From assembly GCA_007922225.1 (NCBI GenBank), contig ML679973.1, positions 2,794,033-2,858,032 of the forward strand: 64,000 nt of DNA, written 5' to 3'. Positions within the stretch are counted from its first letter, which is position 1; the number at the start of each line of letters is the position of its first letter. The notes under the pieces are model-generated. The model was not told the DNA's origin. It did no database searches and was given only the letters and a program-made list of their open reading frames with translations. Source of the DNA: Emydura subglobosa. Lineage: Eukaryota; Chordata; Testudines; Chelidae. Shown here in pieces: positions 34,254 through 47,800 of the stretch. The translations under genes were made by a program, and so were the position numbers.

Positions 34254-34890
34254 TGCTTCATCTCCATAACAAAATGTGCAGAGGAGTTGGAATTGGAGGT
34301 AAGATTGGAAGAAGTACAGAGGAGAGATGAATGTGTGGAGACTGTCATTACCAAACCTTATTAAAGCAACAGGTTGGCTCGCAGGCCTCTCTTTATATGA
34401 TAATAGTGTTTTTTGCTGGCTGAATTTCCCCCCTGCCACCTTCTGCTTTTGAAGCTAGCATTATGGATGTGCCTTTTCCTGGATTCCTTCATTCTCCCAC
34501 AACCCTCCACACTTCCTGTGATTCTTTCCCTATGTTCTCTCCCCCGCCCCCTTTCCGAAATGCTCATTCTTCACTGAACCCCTCCTTCCTCCCACCTTAG
34601 CCTGCAGGGTTGAAGGCTCGACAACTCATAGTCAGTGCAACAGCAACAGCTAATCACCGAAAACAGAATCTCACCCCCTGCAGGACAGACGGGAAAAAAC
34701 TTCAATCTTATCTTCCCTATTGGGTTGAGAACTGTCCCTGGAGCCACCTCCAGGTTTTGAGGTAGATAGTGGGACACCCCAAATCTGAAGCTGCTGCTGC
34801 TACTCAGAGTGGGCTTTGCTGCTGTCACTGGGTTTGTTGGTTCATGGATGGGGTGAGGTGGAATAAAATTAAAAAATCAGTTAATTTATT
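34254..34890 (+). promoter_or_regulatory. VTCN1: VTCN1 3'UTR with poly(A) signal
   Basis: AATAAA at 34862-34867 is the first canonical signal after the stop, about 610 bases downstream. The end is approximate. Confidence 0.55.
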
Positions 34891-35039
34891 TTTCTTGTAT
34901 CTGAAAGGGGATGAATTCCACAAGGGTACCAAGCTGGATTAAGGGGGAATGAAGATGTTTCAACCAGAGAAACAGAATACATTTTCTTACCCAGATAACT
35001 TAGTGATCAAAGCTTTGGTATTATCTGTCTACGCAGGCT

Positions 35040-35850
35040 CTATCCGTGATCACACAGCTGGAAAAAGGATTCGCCACATTGGATCAGATCATTGGAGCCT
35101 TGAGTTCAGCATGTTAAAATAATATGCAAGTTGTGCATTCTCTTTCTTAAAAATGACCAATAACATTTGGTTACTCATGTCTCACTAATCTATCAGAATT
35201 CTCTGAATGTGTCAATAAAACAGTGGATGAAGAAGAACTGGTTGACAATTCATCTGAACTTTGTCAAAGGCTTTTCAAAAGTCCCTTACTAAAGAAGCTA
35301 TATAGTCAGGATGTGAGAGGCTGGCTGAGAGAGAGAAAGCAAAGCCTACGAATAAAGGAATGTTCATCATGGCAAAGGATGAATGATGGAGTGTCACATT
35401 AGGATTAGGCTGTATCAGTAATTTGGAAAATAAGATGCGTTGTGAAGTAGCAACATTTTCAGATGACACAAGCCCTGCTTAGGTTATCAATACCAATAAG
35501 GACCAAAAGACCTAAACCAAGCTGACTGAGTAGGCAACATGCTGGCAGATGAAAGTCAGGGCTCACAAATAGAAAGTGAAGCATATTGAGGTAATAACTG
35601 CCGATTCAGAGAAAATGCCTGAGCAGCCCTCCAGACATCTCAATGACAATCTCTGCTGAATGTGCAGAAGTGGCAAAAAAAGCAAACAAAATGATGGCAT
35701 TGATAAGGGATGAGGAGGGGAATAATATGGAGAACATTATAATGCCATTATAAAAATCGTCTAGGATAACTTGTTGGGTTCTGGTCACCTCATTTAAAAA
35801 AATGTAGAAGTAAAGGAGGGTCAAAGATATGAGGTGGTCAGGAACATTTT
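35040..35850 (+). mobile_element. CR1/L3-like LINE fragment, sense
   Basis: Sense-strand sequence includes TTTGTCAAAGGCTTTTCAAA, CATTTTCAGATGACACAAG, GCAAACAAAATGATGGCATT and TTCTGGTCACCTCATTTAAA. These are landmarks of the RT-to-C-terminal part of CR1/L3 elements. No open frame survives. Confidence 0.7.
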
Positions 35851-35974
35851 GACAACACACTTTTTCATTGGAAAATGCTCATTTATTGAAACAAACGTTT
35901 CACAGAAACATCAGTTTTGATGCAACTTTGGTTGAAAGGTTTCTCAGATCCAGGGTGTGATTTCTGATCAAAAC

Positions 35975-36110
35975 CAGAGCGTGCCACACCAGAATAGCCT
36001 GGAGGTTAGGGTACTCACCTGGGCTGTAGGAATCAGGCACAGCCAGGACTTAGGTAGGATGTAGGCGCTCCAAGTTTGAGTGCTCTAACCACTTGGCTGT
36101 TTGGGAGGGG
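35975..36110 (+). mobile_element. tRNA-derived SINE head
   Basis: AGCCTGGAGGTTAGGGTACT followed by CACCTGGGCTGTAGGAATCA matches the tRNA-like head of turtle SINEs (A-box region). It is interposed between CR1 halves. Confidence 0.6.
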
Positions 36111-36284
36111 GAGAGAAGGGGAATCACGCTTGAAAAGTCTTGGATTCTTTCTGCATCAGAATACAAACAAATGTTGAAACCACTAAATTTTTCACAAACG
36201 AAATCTTATTTTCTGGCCAGCCCTGTTCACAGATGGGCTACAACAAAAATTACTGTAGTCTGAAAAACGTTCCTATTGTGATGG

Positions 36285-36932
36285 GCTACCAGAGGGTGGT
36301 AGAAGGACGCTAGGTTAGCCTAAGAATGACCAAGGCCCTGTTCCCCCCAGCAGCTGCCCAAGGTTTCCTCCAGGCTGATTAGGGCCAGCTGAGGCCAGGA
36401 TCAGCTGAGATCAATTAGGGTCAGCTGAGATCAATTGAGAACTGCCTGGGAGCCAATATAAGCTCCCTGCCAGCCAGGCAGGGGAGTTTTTGAAGAGGCT
36501 TGGAGAGTTTTGGAGAGCAAGAGGAGAACTGCGAGTGGAGGGAGCCAGAGAAGGGCCGGGATTTGTCCGTTGGAGTGACTACTCAGCCCTGACAAAAACC
36601 AGGGTAGGGAAGCAGCCCAGAGAAGAGACTTGTATAGTGCCTTAGAGCAGCAGCCAGCCACTGCTGTCAGCCAGGGTCGCTGGGCTGGTGTCCGAAGAAG
36701 AGGGCGGGCTCAGACACCCCCTACCCCGTCCACCCCTGGCCCAACCAGGGAACTTCCCCCCTGCCCAGGAGCCGAGGTCTTTCCCTTTCCCCTCCCCCCC
36801 CACCTTAGAACCTAAGGTCCAGAAGGCACTGCTCGGCCTTCAGGGGCCTGAAGGAAGACGGGGCAGAAGCGAGATGGCCGCCATCTTAAGACTGGTGGGA
36901 GTCTGGGCGGCCATTTTGTGCCCACCACACTG
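36285..36932 (+). mobile_element. LTR-like element (possible solo LTR)
   Basis: Begins TGTGATGGGCTACCAGAGG and ends near CCCACCACA. It has a CCAATATAAGC box (about 36,453) and a GC-rich 3' half that resembles the sequence at about 58.0-58.15 kb. A short internal duplication (CAGCTGAGATCAATT, about 36,402 and 36,422) is present. The class is inferred from TG/CA ends, box and composition. Confidence 0.45.
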
Positions 36933-36964
36933 AAAAAGTGCTCGGCCCACGGAAGCACGAGGGC

Positions 36965-37290
36965 CAACTTACCACACTATGAAGAGAAATTGAAAGGACT
37001 TGGATTGTTTACCTTAGAGGAGCAAATAGGAGACATGAAAATATATGAAAAAAGGAATAGTCAAGAGAAGACAGATTTCTAACTCCTAGTTTACCGTCTC
37101 ATAACGCAAGACTTGGGGGACAGTCACAAGGAAAGCGAAGGTGGCAAATTTAAGACTGACCAAGAGGAGATACGTCATAACTGGATTGTGGAACTCACTG
37201 CTACAAAATACCAAGGCTGACAGCGTCGCAGGATTCAAAAAAGGATTAGCTGTTCATACGGACAGCAAGCATATGAAGTAATTCTTCATT
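36965..37290 (+). mobile_element. CR1 LINE 3' part, sense
   Basis: AAATTGAAAGGACTTGGATT, ATTGTTTACCTTAGAGGAGC and TGGAACTCACTGCTACAAAA are standard CR1 landmarks near the C-terminus and 3' end. Confidence 0.75.
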
Positions 37291-38389
37291 GGGCAGTTCA
37301 ATTCTTCAGCATTTTTTTTTTTTTTTTGCTCTATAAACTAGTTCTCAAATAAATCATTCAGCTAGTAATGGCAATAGCATTCTGCCAGCGCTCATCAGCA
37401 TGCAGATCCACCAATGCTTTTATTGGTCATATAATTAATCATGTCTCAAACTCTCTAGCTGTAGGCTTTCTGAATGCCTTTAAGAAAAAATTGCAGAGGC
37501 TGGCTGTATGCACACCCCATAGCATTCGGAGTTTTCTCCCTACATTTACCAGTCAGTTTCATTGGGTGGCCTTTTGTGTGTGTGGTTTCTAATAGCGCCT
37601 TCTTTACAAATCGAAATGATGTTTCTATGTAACCCCTGAAAGGAGTCCTCTTCTGAGATGATCCCTCTGGGTCTTTTTGCCTTTTGTGGGCAGTGCCTGA
37701 TGTTAGATTGGGGAGGGGTAAGAGACTGACACAGAGCAGCCATGTTGGAGGCTAGCGAGAAGAGCTAGGAGGCCAAAGCATTTGTTACATGGACTTTAAC
37801 TTGTGTGTTTGCTTCGATTCACGTTCACGTGCCTTTTAAAAAACTGTTTCACTCTGGCCAGCGGATATCAAATCTCATCTCTTTTGTTCATTGATATAAA
37901 TTAGCTTATTTCTGAGACACGTAGCCGGGAAGAGAAATATCTCCTCCAAGCATGCAAATGACAGGACCAGAACTACAGGTGGAGGAAAGCAAGGCACCCA
38001 GCCAGCCAGCCCCTTTCCTCTGCGCTTTCCTCCTGGCTGGCTTCCGCAGCTCCCTGCTTAGCTTGCTGGATTCTGAGACGCCCTTCCCCTTAGGTGCTTA
38101 ATTCCCCCTCCAATGCAAGTGGTGCCTGGCTGCCTGTCTTGAGGCTGAGAACTCTACTGGACAGCAGGGTGCCTATGGATTGGTATTGCAACCCTTTGAA
38201 TCTAGGCCCAGTTGCTTTTCTAACCAATTTCTATGGGGGCTGCTAATTTCAGCTTTCACATGTGCCCTTCCCCATTGCTGCTGTTTGGTTTCTCAGGCAG
38301 ACAAGCCAATCTAGGCAGCTCCGGGCCCAGCTCTCCAACCTGGTACGAATGTTCTTCTGGCCTAGTTCTCTACAACCACCTAAGGTATT

Positions 38390-38720
38390 CTTTACATCTT
38401 ATTAAAAATACTTTTATTTATATAGGACATTATACCGTAAAATATATACAAGCTGTATTCTGTCTGCAGATCATGGCTGAGTGTTAGCAGGGGCTGAGCT
38501 CCTGTCACTCCCCAATTTCTAGCCCTAACTTGGCCATGTGTCAAGAGTCCCAGAATGACTGCACAGAGTCAACGAAGGCCTTTCAATTCCGCCCCTCAGT
38601 CACTGACCCCAAAGTCCTCGAAAAAAATGCCCCAGCCTGTAGTTTCAGCCAAACGACGTGTTGCCAAGCTACATCAGAGGCTTCCTCATTCTTCCCTGCG
38701 GAGAGAAGTCAGACCAGGCC
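38390..38720 (-). promoter_or_regulatory. CTC1: CTC1 3'UTR with candidate poly(A) signal
   Basis: On the - strand AATAAA reads at 38418-38413, about 300 bases past the stop. The end is approximate. Confidence 0.5.
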
Positions 38721-38884
38721 TCAAGCTGAGTGACTGATCGGTGTTTTGATCCTCTTGCTGTTCAGACGGCACAAGACTTTGGGATCTGCCTCCTCGATGT
38801 TCAGGCATATCAGGCTTAGTCGAGCTCCCACTCGGGACACAAACTCCATCTCACCACAGAGAAACCGTCTCAGCTGCAGCGAAT
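38721..38884 (-). CDS. CTC1: CTC1 last exon and stop
   Basis: 164 nt: DSLQLRRFLCGEMEFVSRVG, RLSLICLNIEE and a short divergent tail to TGA. Acceptor TCTACGCAG. Confidence 0.93.
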
Positions 38885-41800
38885 CTGCGTAGAAAGGAAA
38901 CAAAGAGCCCAAACTGACAAACTCCCGTTCCATTCACTCACCCAGCACTGCGAGGCAATGTCAGACCCCGGGGTGAGCTGCAGCAGCTGTTTAACAGAAG
39001 GACAGGAAGTGAACACTAATCAACAAGCTGCAGAGACTGAGGCAGGCAGAGTGCTGGGCTGTGGCAGCGAATGCCCTCATTCTGAGGGAAAAAGCATTGT
39101 TACTTTTGACGACAACTAAAGTCAGCACGTGAGGATTAAGAACGACGCTCTGCTCACTCAGCAGGTGTACAGGAATGTGCACCCACCCACTAATGCCAGC
39201 ACCGGCCTAACAAACAAGGGATTACAGCTCACGTAACAGATGTCACCACCAGCAGCACAGCATCCTGGCGGAGCCGCCCATGCCACGCACTGCAGCACGG
39301 TACCGCCTGGCAGCATGCTAACACTGGGGTCAGTGCCAAGTGACAAAGGAGAGCCTCCTGGCGGCACAGCACCCCTTGCAGCAGTGCGGCACTGGGACCA
39401 ATACTGCTTGGTGCGAGATCTGTGCTCCCTAAGGTGCCAGCACTTTGCGCTCTGCGACCTTGCCAGCGAACTCCAATCCAAGTGGTGTCTTGACCTGCTC
39501 TTGTCTGAGGTCAGGATCTTACAGTTTCCTCAGATGACAGAGCTGTGTGTTAGGAACCTGGAGAATTGGAAACTCATTCCAGGAGTGAGAATACACAAAA
39601 GTCACCACAAGGAGAAGCTCCAGTTCTCCAGACAGCTCTCCAGTAAGAACAGGGAAGACAAGACCTGATGTTTCTCATGTAAACACACAATTCTCAGAAA
39701 GAAACTTTCCAGTCTCTCTCTACATCAGAAAGAAGCTAACAAAGGCAGGTACGCTCCCCTCTTCTCCTCCCCAGGTCTCTAACTGAAGTCTAAGAGTGAC
39801 AACTACCCTGCTAATAATCACGTTAGCAGAAAAAGCCTGGTTTTCTGGCAGCACTAGAACACAGCACCACCAGGTTCCTTCCCCCAGAAGTCTGACCCTG
39901 GGGGGACGGCATGGTCACTTGTCTGAGCATAAACCACTAAGCCATGCCACAGCCCTTCCCGAAGCACATGAATCAACATCCCACACAGCCTGGCTGAAGT
40001 CAGAGGACCTTGCTTTGTGGATACTGACAAGACGGACAGCCTGGGTGATTTCCCCTGGGCTGGCTGAAGAGAGTTGGCCTGCTGTGACACGCTGTACCCC
40101 ACGTACACCCTTACAGTGTGATTTGTGTATCATTCATGTTCACCCTTACGGTGTAACTGTGCATTGTCTGATGCAAAGAATGTCACGTCAGGGGTTTTTG
40201 GAATGCTCAGGGCACACTGAACGTTCTTGTGTGGTAGCATGTTTCCTGCAGTGTCATGCATGTGTACAGATATGGAACTCTGCTACGTCATATCCCCAAA
40301 TGTGTGCCTCACATGGCTTGGAGAGATGCAAAGCTGTGGTTCCCCGCAGAGGCATGCACACAGGAGCAATGGACTGGTCTAAGCACCTTTGGGCGCTTTG
40401 GCTCAAGGGGAAGAAATCATGCCCATGGCTGGGCCTGGCTGGGCCTGGCCAATCACCTGACCCCAGGGGATCGAGGAAACTTGTTAAAAGAGAGAGACAT
40501 CTTTGTCTCAGGGCTCTCCCTTGGAATCCATCTTCTAAGCAACATCAAGGACACCAGCATCTGCCCCCTGTGGGAGGTGCCTGGCTGCAAGAGGCATCTC
40601 AGCCAGCTGTGGGTAAGCTCACATCAAGGACTGAAAAGCTACTGAAATGCTGAATTTAGTTTAGTATGTGAATTACCTTTTAATTAATTATCTACTCTCT
40701 TGATTTATAGTAATCTGACTTATGATCACTTAAAATCCTGCTGTGGGCAATAAACTTGTTTGTTTTATCTAAAACAGGGCATGTGGATTGAGTGTGTGCA
40801 CAGACCTCGCTTAGCGTGACAGAGCTGGTGCATATCAATTTCTTTGATAAACTGACAGACAAACGTAAAGAGCTTGCAGGGTGCAGTGTTCAGCACTGAA
40901 CCCAGTAAGACGGCAGTTCCCAGGATTGCATCTGGGACACCGGGTGTTTGCAGGGGTCAATCCCATGAGTGGCTGGCCAGAAGCGCTCCTTCACTGGGCA
41001 GGGACCGATTACTCACAGAAGGCTGTGCGTGGGCTGACCCAGGAATGGCGGGTTTACACAGAAAGCAGAGTAAGTCGGGGCCCAGCAGTGAGGGATCAGG
41101 GTGACACAGCTACACACCAGTCCAGATTGCAGAGGGGGAACGTCACACCTGCACACCTTCCTCCTTCTGGCTGCTGGGAGGATCCTTCCCCATCCCTATC
41201 CCACCCACCTGGTAAGGTGACTCTTTCCTTCCCCAGTCAAGCAGCACGTGAGGCTGATGGTGAGAGCTGAGGGCACTTACTCACCTGGCTGGGGAATCTT
41301 TGAGGGCTTCCGGTCGAGGCTGAAAGTCAGCAGGATGGGCCGGCAGACGGCACGACTCCTACACAGGCTCCTCAGGTAGCAGGTGACAAGGTCTTCAGGC
41401 TCCTCCACACACTGAGGAAGGAACCGGAGTGAACCTGGGGAGGGAGCCAGATGGCTGCATAGGAGCCAGGGGACTCCCGCTCAACGGAGACTCAGGCTCA
41501 GCACTGCAGCCACTGCCAGGATAAGCCACTTACCCCAGGCCTGGCACTGGCCCCCCCGTGCTGAATGACAACGCTGCCCCTGCTCCGCACATGGCTCTGC
41601 AACGCTTTCCACTCCACAGGGCTCAGGCCTAACACTGCTGCCACCTGCTGGTTCCTGCACTGCACCAGAGCCTCCCCGGTTCCATCCTCCACCAGGATCC
41701 TGCGGCCAAGCACAGAGGGACAGAGAGAACGGCGAGGTCGGCGTGCAGAACAGGCAAATGTGAGCTGGGGGGCAGGGAGGGCTGAGGTCACACCAAGGGG

Positions 41801-44800
41801 CAGTGACACGGAGTTTTAACTGGCCGTGCCACCCGTGTCATCTGTTCTCAACTAGTCTTCACTGGATCCCCTCCTCTCACTCCCCTGGCATGGTGGTCTC
41901 TGCCTCCGCCCGCCCACCTCTTCCCACGCCCTGCTCCCCAGCACTTACTTGGTGCTGGCTTGACTCACTCCCGTGTGAGACGGGCAAGGCGGGCTGTGTC
42001 GGCTGCACCTCCCCTGAAGGAAGAGCAGAAGTCAGAGCTGGGGAGAGGGGCCAGCGCGACCTGCGCCTCCCCACGTTAAAAGAGCTTGTTTATGGCGGTT
42101 TCAGGGACAACGTCCCAGGGGGAGCTCGTTTGGGTCTCGGCATCCGTGTGGAAGGAGCCCTGTGCTAAGAGTGGGTGGGACTGAAACCCGCCCCCAGGAA
42201 GGGAGTACACACAGGGAAGGCAGAGTGCTGACTCTCTTGCGCAGCCCACCCACTCAGCCCAGAACTAGGCCAGCCTGGGCACGGCACGCCGGCCTGTGGC
42301 CAAGCCAGACAGAGTCACATGCATCTCTGGAGCTGGTGCTTTGGGCCCTTTTCTATTGTGCTTTTGTATGTGAGACATTAATGCTAGACACTGGAAAGGA
42401 GGCTCTGGCACTGGGAAAGGTCAGGAAGCATCAATTTCTCCTACACGGTATCTGACAAGTACTATGTTACCAGCGAGCAGAGGGCAGGCTCAGTAAGCCA
42501 GATAACGGCACCTGAGCGGAAAGCACACGACTCCCAGGAGGACTCCTTCCCAATGATCCCTGTGGGTACTTTGGTACCTCTCTGAAGATGCTGCTGCAGA
42601 TGGAGCAGATCCACTGCAGGGACAAAGCCAGGACACAGGACAAGTGGCAGAGGATCTGGCCCTGGGACAGGTTGCAAGGCTGAAGCAGCAGGTTGGACAG
42701 AAACACCGGCGTGGGGGCCGTGGCTGCAGAAGACTTGAAGGCTGTACCTGCTGGACTGGAAGAGAAGAGAGTGAGTAACGCACCACAGAAGAAAACTCCC
42801 CGGGGAAAGAGCGAGGGAGAGCCCAGACTCACTTGGAGGAAAGAAGCAGGCCAGGGGGCGGTGGAGCCAGGATGCTGATGCAACTGGAGGCAATGTATGT
42901 GCAATAAACGTTGTGGAACCTGCAACGTAAAAAGGCAAACATCAGAGCAGCTCTAGGAGGCCCCTTTGTCTGGATGGGCTGGGGTCTTTGGCATGGCCCA
43001 TGGGAGTGGGGGCGGCAGCTGAACAGGAAGAAGGGAGACAGTACAGAAGATCAGGAAGGCAGGGGGGCAAGGAATGAGGACCAGGGGCAAGGTGTGGCCA
43101 ATTGAGTCCTGGTCAGATCACAGATCACAAGACCATGGGCCAACGTGGATGGTGGCAGGGGAACGTGTATCTGTGCGGGTGGGGAGGGGAGTGTCTGGGT
43201 CTAGATCTGGGCTGACAGCTGTTCAGGGACTAGAGGTACCTGGAGATTTTGCGCTGCAGGTTCTGGAAAAGAATCTTGGCCCCGGGCAGCAAACCCCAGA
43301 GATAGTCCAGGTAGGCAACTGCTACGTAAACATCCAGCACAACAGAGGAGCCAGCGGCAGCTGAGACACTCAGCTTCACACTGTGATCGCAGGCCAGGAG
43401 GCTCCCTAAACATGCAGAGGGCCAAGAAGATGAGCTCACCAGAGCAGCTGCTCTAGCCCACGCCCCAGCTTGCCCTTCTACAGGCTAGTTTCAGTAGCTC
43501 TACCCCACCCCCTGGCCAGCAGCTGGTTCCCAAGATCATACATTAGCCCCCCCATCCCATACACACAGGTCCACACACCCCCCCTTTTTTCTCCTCCACC
43601 CTTCACCTCAGGACCAAGCACCTTTTCACTTGCTCCCAAAACCCCCAAGGCCCAGAGTCCTGGTCCTTCCATCACACAAAATGGGACATGGGGCATGTAC
43701 CAGGGCAGAGCACCCACTACAGGACACACACACACACCAAAGCAGAATGCCCCATTCCATCCCCACGTACTCCCAGGGGTGACAGCAGCACCTCCCCGCC
43801 CAGGGCACGGTGTCCAACCCTGGCATGCACAAAGGCACAGGGTGGAGTTCTCTGGCCCTCTCTCACACACACACTGGGCACCGGCACCCCGGCACGCTGC
43901 CTCCCGCCCCCACACGTACGCACACACAGAATGGGGCTCTTCCGTGCGGAGGGGGCCCAGCACTGCCAGAGCTGGCGGTTGCTGACCTTTCTGCCGCCGC
44001 TTGCTGCAGGGAGCAGAGAGCTTTTCATTGCCAGGGGAAGCACACAAGGTCCGCTCCACTACCTCACCAGAGAATGAGACCAGGGAGGCTGTGAAACTGA
44101 GAGCAGAGCAGAGCAGAGAATCAGGGGCTCCGTCCTGCCGCAGAGGCCACAGGCAGAGCCCGAGGGCTGAAGGGATGCCCCACTCCGAGGTTCCAGCAAC
44201 AGAGGGAACTTAAAGCATGGCCATTTCAGCATCTGCACGTGAGCTCATCTGCCCCGGGACCCCCTGAACATCGCCGACGCCGCGATGCATCACGGACACA
44301 GCCCGGACTCTGCCCCGGGACTCCCTGAACATCGCCAACGCCACGATGCATCACGGACACAGCCCAGACTCTGCCGCAGGGTTCTTTGGGTCTCTGGCTG
44401 GTGCGTGTTTGTCCACGTTCGGCGGAACGCTGTCTAGCCTAGGAAGTGATGTGGTAGAGCAGTAAGCAATGGTGTGTGGCGAGGTAAGAGCTGGGATAGG
44501 ATACGGGAGGGGAGGGTTTTTGGGTGGGGGAGGATCTGTGACAGTCCTTTGCTGGGGAGGGGGTCACTGCTGGCCAGGAACTGTACTTCCTCTGTCTTCC
44601 ACTCAGATGTACTCTGCTCCTGCACCAGCCAGACAACGAGCTAGGAACACCAGCTCTCAGCACGTACGATTCTTACCCACCTCTCCCCACGAGCTCTCCC
44701 CTTCACAGGGAAGCCCTGAGATGATGGTGGGTGCATACAGCACATTCGAAGGTCAAGACAGAGAGAGGAAGCACGTTCTGAGGCGCAGCCCTGAGCAAAC

Positions 44801-47800
44801 CATGCACCCAGACCAAACCTAGGAGAGGGACATTAGCTCAAGGGACTCAATACTGCAGTTGCCATGACAGGAATGGAAGGTTTTAGCGGCTGAGAGGGCT
44901 AAACCCCACTGGGAGACGCCACAACTCTGAGCCACATTGTAGACCGTGTGCAGGGAGGCTAGGCTACAGGCGGGTGCAGTACACCTGGCTCTGACTGAGG
45001 TTCTCCCGGTGCTGCAGCAGGGGGGCTACAGACACAGCCTGGAACACAGGCTTCTGTGAAGCTAATTCCGATCAATCCCACCCCCACAAAGGCAGAGAAG
45101 AGGGCTCCCTGTGCAGCTTGATGTGGAGAAGCAGGAGCAAGAACAACAGGAAGGTAGGGGAAGGGGGCATCAGCGCCTGGTGGTGGTGTCAGGTAGGAGC
45201 ATTCCGAAGGAAAGCCCTAGAACTTATTTAGATAAGATTTTGGAAAAGGATTTATATTACCCCCACCCTTCAAGTTAGAAGCCGGACCGGTGGGGACAAG
45301 GGAGGAGAATTGGCCTTACAATAGGAACCTGGTAAGGGCAGGAAAAGACCAGCATTCCAACCCTATTCAGCAGCCTCTGAAGAGGTGGCAGAAGTAGCAT
45401 TCAGTCTTCCTGACCCTGACATTTCATCTCCGAGAGGGATTCAGCGGAGACCTCCTGCATGCAATCCCACACCCACCCCACAGCCCAAACTGTTTTGGGC
45501 TCCCATTCTGAAGGTACGTCGCTTGTGACCCGGTCACATCTTATACGCTAGAGGGGGTCAGGCCAGGCCACTACCTGCATGGGAGGGAGATTTCCAAAGA
45601 AAATCATTGCGCTGCAGGGGTTGGTGCGGGTGGCTGAGTAAAGTGCATTGCTCACTAGGAGCCAGCGTTGACCCCCTTTCCCAAGTGGTGGTCATGTCTC
45701 AAGTGACCCTAACACCGCAGTAGAGGAAGGCCCAACATACCTGTTGCTTACTAGCTCTGGAATGGAGAAGATTGTCTGCCCCATCCCTGCCAGCACTGAC
45801 CCTGGCACCCTCTAGAAAAGGAGGAGACACAGACTTAATGGGCTTATGATATGCACCTATCCACCCCCGACCCATAACCACATCCATCCTTGGGCCCGTG
45901 AAGCACAGAACTGTGCAAAGCTGAGAGGCCACTACTCCCATGCATTGGTTTCAGGGCAGGGTGACTTGAGGGGAGAGGGGGGTATGTTTCCCTCACTTCT
46001 GTGAGAAGTGACGAAGGCCCCCACTGCCCATGGGCATGACTGTGTGGCCAGGAAGATGTTTTGTGTGGTCTCCTGAGTCAGATCCCCAGGAAAGGCGTCC
46101 TATTCACCTACGGAAACCCAGAGCTATAGGATGCTGTATACCTGAGACTGAGCCAGGCAGGAGATCCAGGTCTGGTGCTGTAGGTGCCAGGTATCGGAAA
46201 CTAGCAGGCACGAGGGGCAGCACGTCTGGTTCAGAAGCCTCCCTTGCAATGGCGAGAGACTTGGCCGCTCAAATACCCCAAAGTCCTGTGAGAACAACAG
46301 CACGGGAGGCACATCAAGGGAGGCATGAGGAGAGAATCAGCGGGGGAAAGGCCCCAAGACTAGATGGAAAAGGAGGGGCCCAGGGAGCAGTGGCAGAAAA
46401 GCCCTTGCAAAGACTCGTGTGGATTTTGGTGTAACACAGAGGTGAAGTAGATTGACCCATGAGCGGATACAGGCAACAACAGGAGCCCCCAGAACTGAAA
46501 AGCTTTGCTGTGACTTTGCCTTCCAGGGAGCCACTGATGAGTCTAGAAGCGGCTCAAGGGACAGCACCATCCCAGCCATCTTGTTTGTCAGTCAGGGAAG
46601 TGGATGCGTCACTCTGGTAAACAGTGCAAGACCGAGTCCAGCAGGACCTTCGCTTCCCCCTCCTCCAGCAGGGAAGGGGTTAACGTGCTTGCCGTAACCC
46701 TGGGGGGGAGGTGGGGAAGCAGGATTTCAATTGCATGAAATGCCTCTGGTGAGCCAAAGAGTGACAAGCTATTCTGAGAGCGATGAAAAGATGGGGTGGG
46801 GCGAAGAGCAAGCCGCAGCTATAGAATCCCCCGCAGGGGGCAGCACCGATACCCCTCCTTACCGAACACTGGGGCACAATAAGCTGGTACAGCCCATCCG
46901 GGTGCAGGAATGGGAACCATCGACGTGATCTCCCCATGAAGAGCAGCAGCACCTGGAACGAGACAAGAGAAGCTGATGAGGGAAGGACGTTGGGGAGGAA
47001 AGGTGGGAGGCAGAGCTCACCATGGTGGGAGCAGGCAAAGGAAAGGGAAAGCACAGCCCTCCTGAGCTGCGGGGGAGAAGGCCGAGCGCCCTGCAGGGAG
47101 CAGCTGGATTAGGAGTGGCAGTGGGATGTGAACTGTGGGGACGGGAAGGGAAGCACTTGCAGGGCTGAGAGAAAAGGATCAGTGGAGCTCTTCTTGGTGG
47201 GCTGGGAAGGAGCCACGTGCAGTCACATACATCAGTGGCCGAGACAACCATCCTCCCACTCTCTGTGGACCTGGCTCCCCTGACCCTCAGGCAGGTTCAC
47301 TATACCAAGATCCAGCTCACACCCTTAGGAGAAGGCCACTCCCATGGCTTCCTCCTACCCTTCCTTACGCTTTGCTGTGCCTCGCTCTCCTCCCTCTGGT
47401 CGTTGGTCTGCTCCAGCTCTCGCAGGCTACCAATTTCCCTGGGATGACCCCATAGCTGAGGTTTGCCCATCCAGAGTATGGTGGCCTGGAAGCTGAGCCG
47501 CAGTTCCTGCCCCTCTCCATCTCCTTCTGCAGCTGTCAGGTAGTTCCGGGACATAAGCCCCTCTTTCTGGGTGACCAGGAACAGACGGGACACGCAGCTG
47601 GTTCCTCTGGCACTGCTCTGGCCTCTATCAGAGCGCTCTTCACTGCCAGCTCCTGCACTGGTCTCCTCCAACTTTGGCACCTTTGCCTCTGGGGATCCCA
47701 GCTCAGCCTCAGAGCTGCAAACATCCTTCTTCCCCACCGAGGGACTGTCACTGCGTGTGGGACCCTCTCGGACTTTCATCTCGGGTGTATGAAGAATCCG

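Larger units (their letters stand above)
34891..38400. other. Intergenic region between VTCN1 and CTC1 (convergent genes)
   Basis: 3.5 kb filled largely by CR1 fragments, a tRNA-type SINE and an LTR-like element, plus a T run at about 37,313-37,327. No gene was seen between 37.3 and 38.4 kb. Confidence 0.55.

Noticed and set aside
39796..40653. 285-codon open frame on the + strand
   Set aside because: It straddles a CTC1 intron and the LTR-like element, has no domain-like pattern and no upstream gene signals.
43478..44094. Overlapping open frames of 94-193 codons on both strands
   Set aside because: The - strand one begins inside the real CTC1 exon m and runs into the intron; the + strand ones are its shadows.
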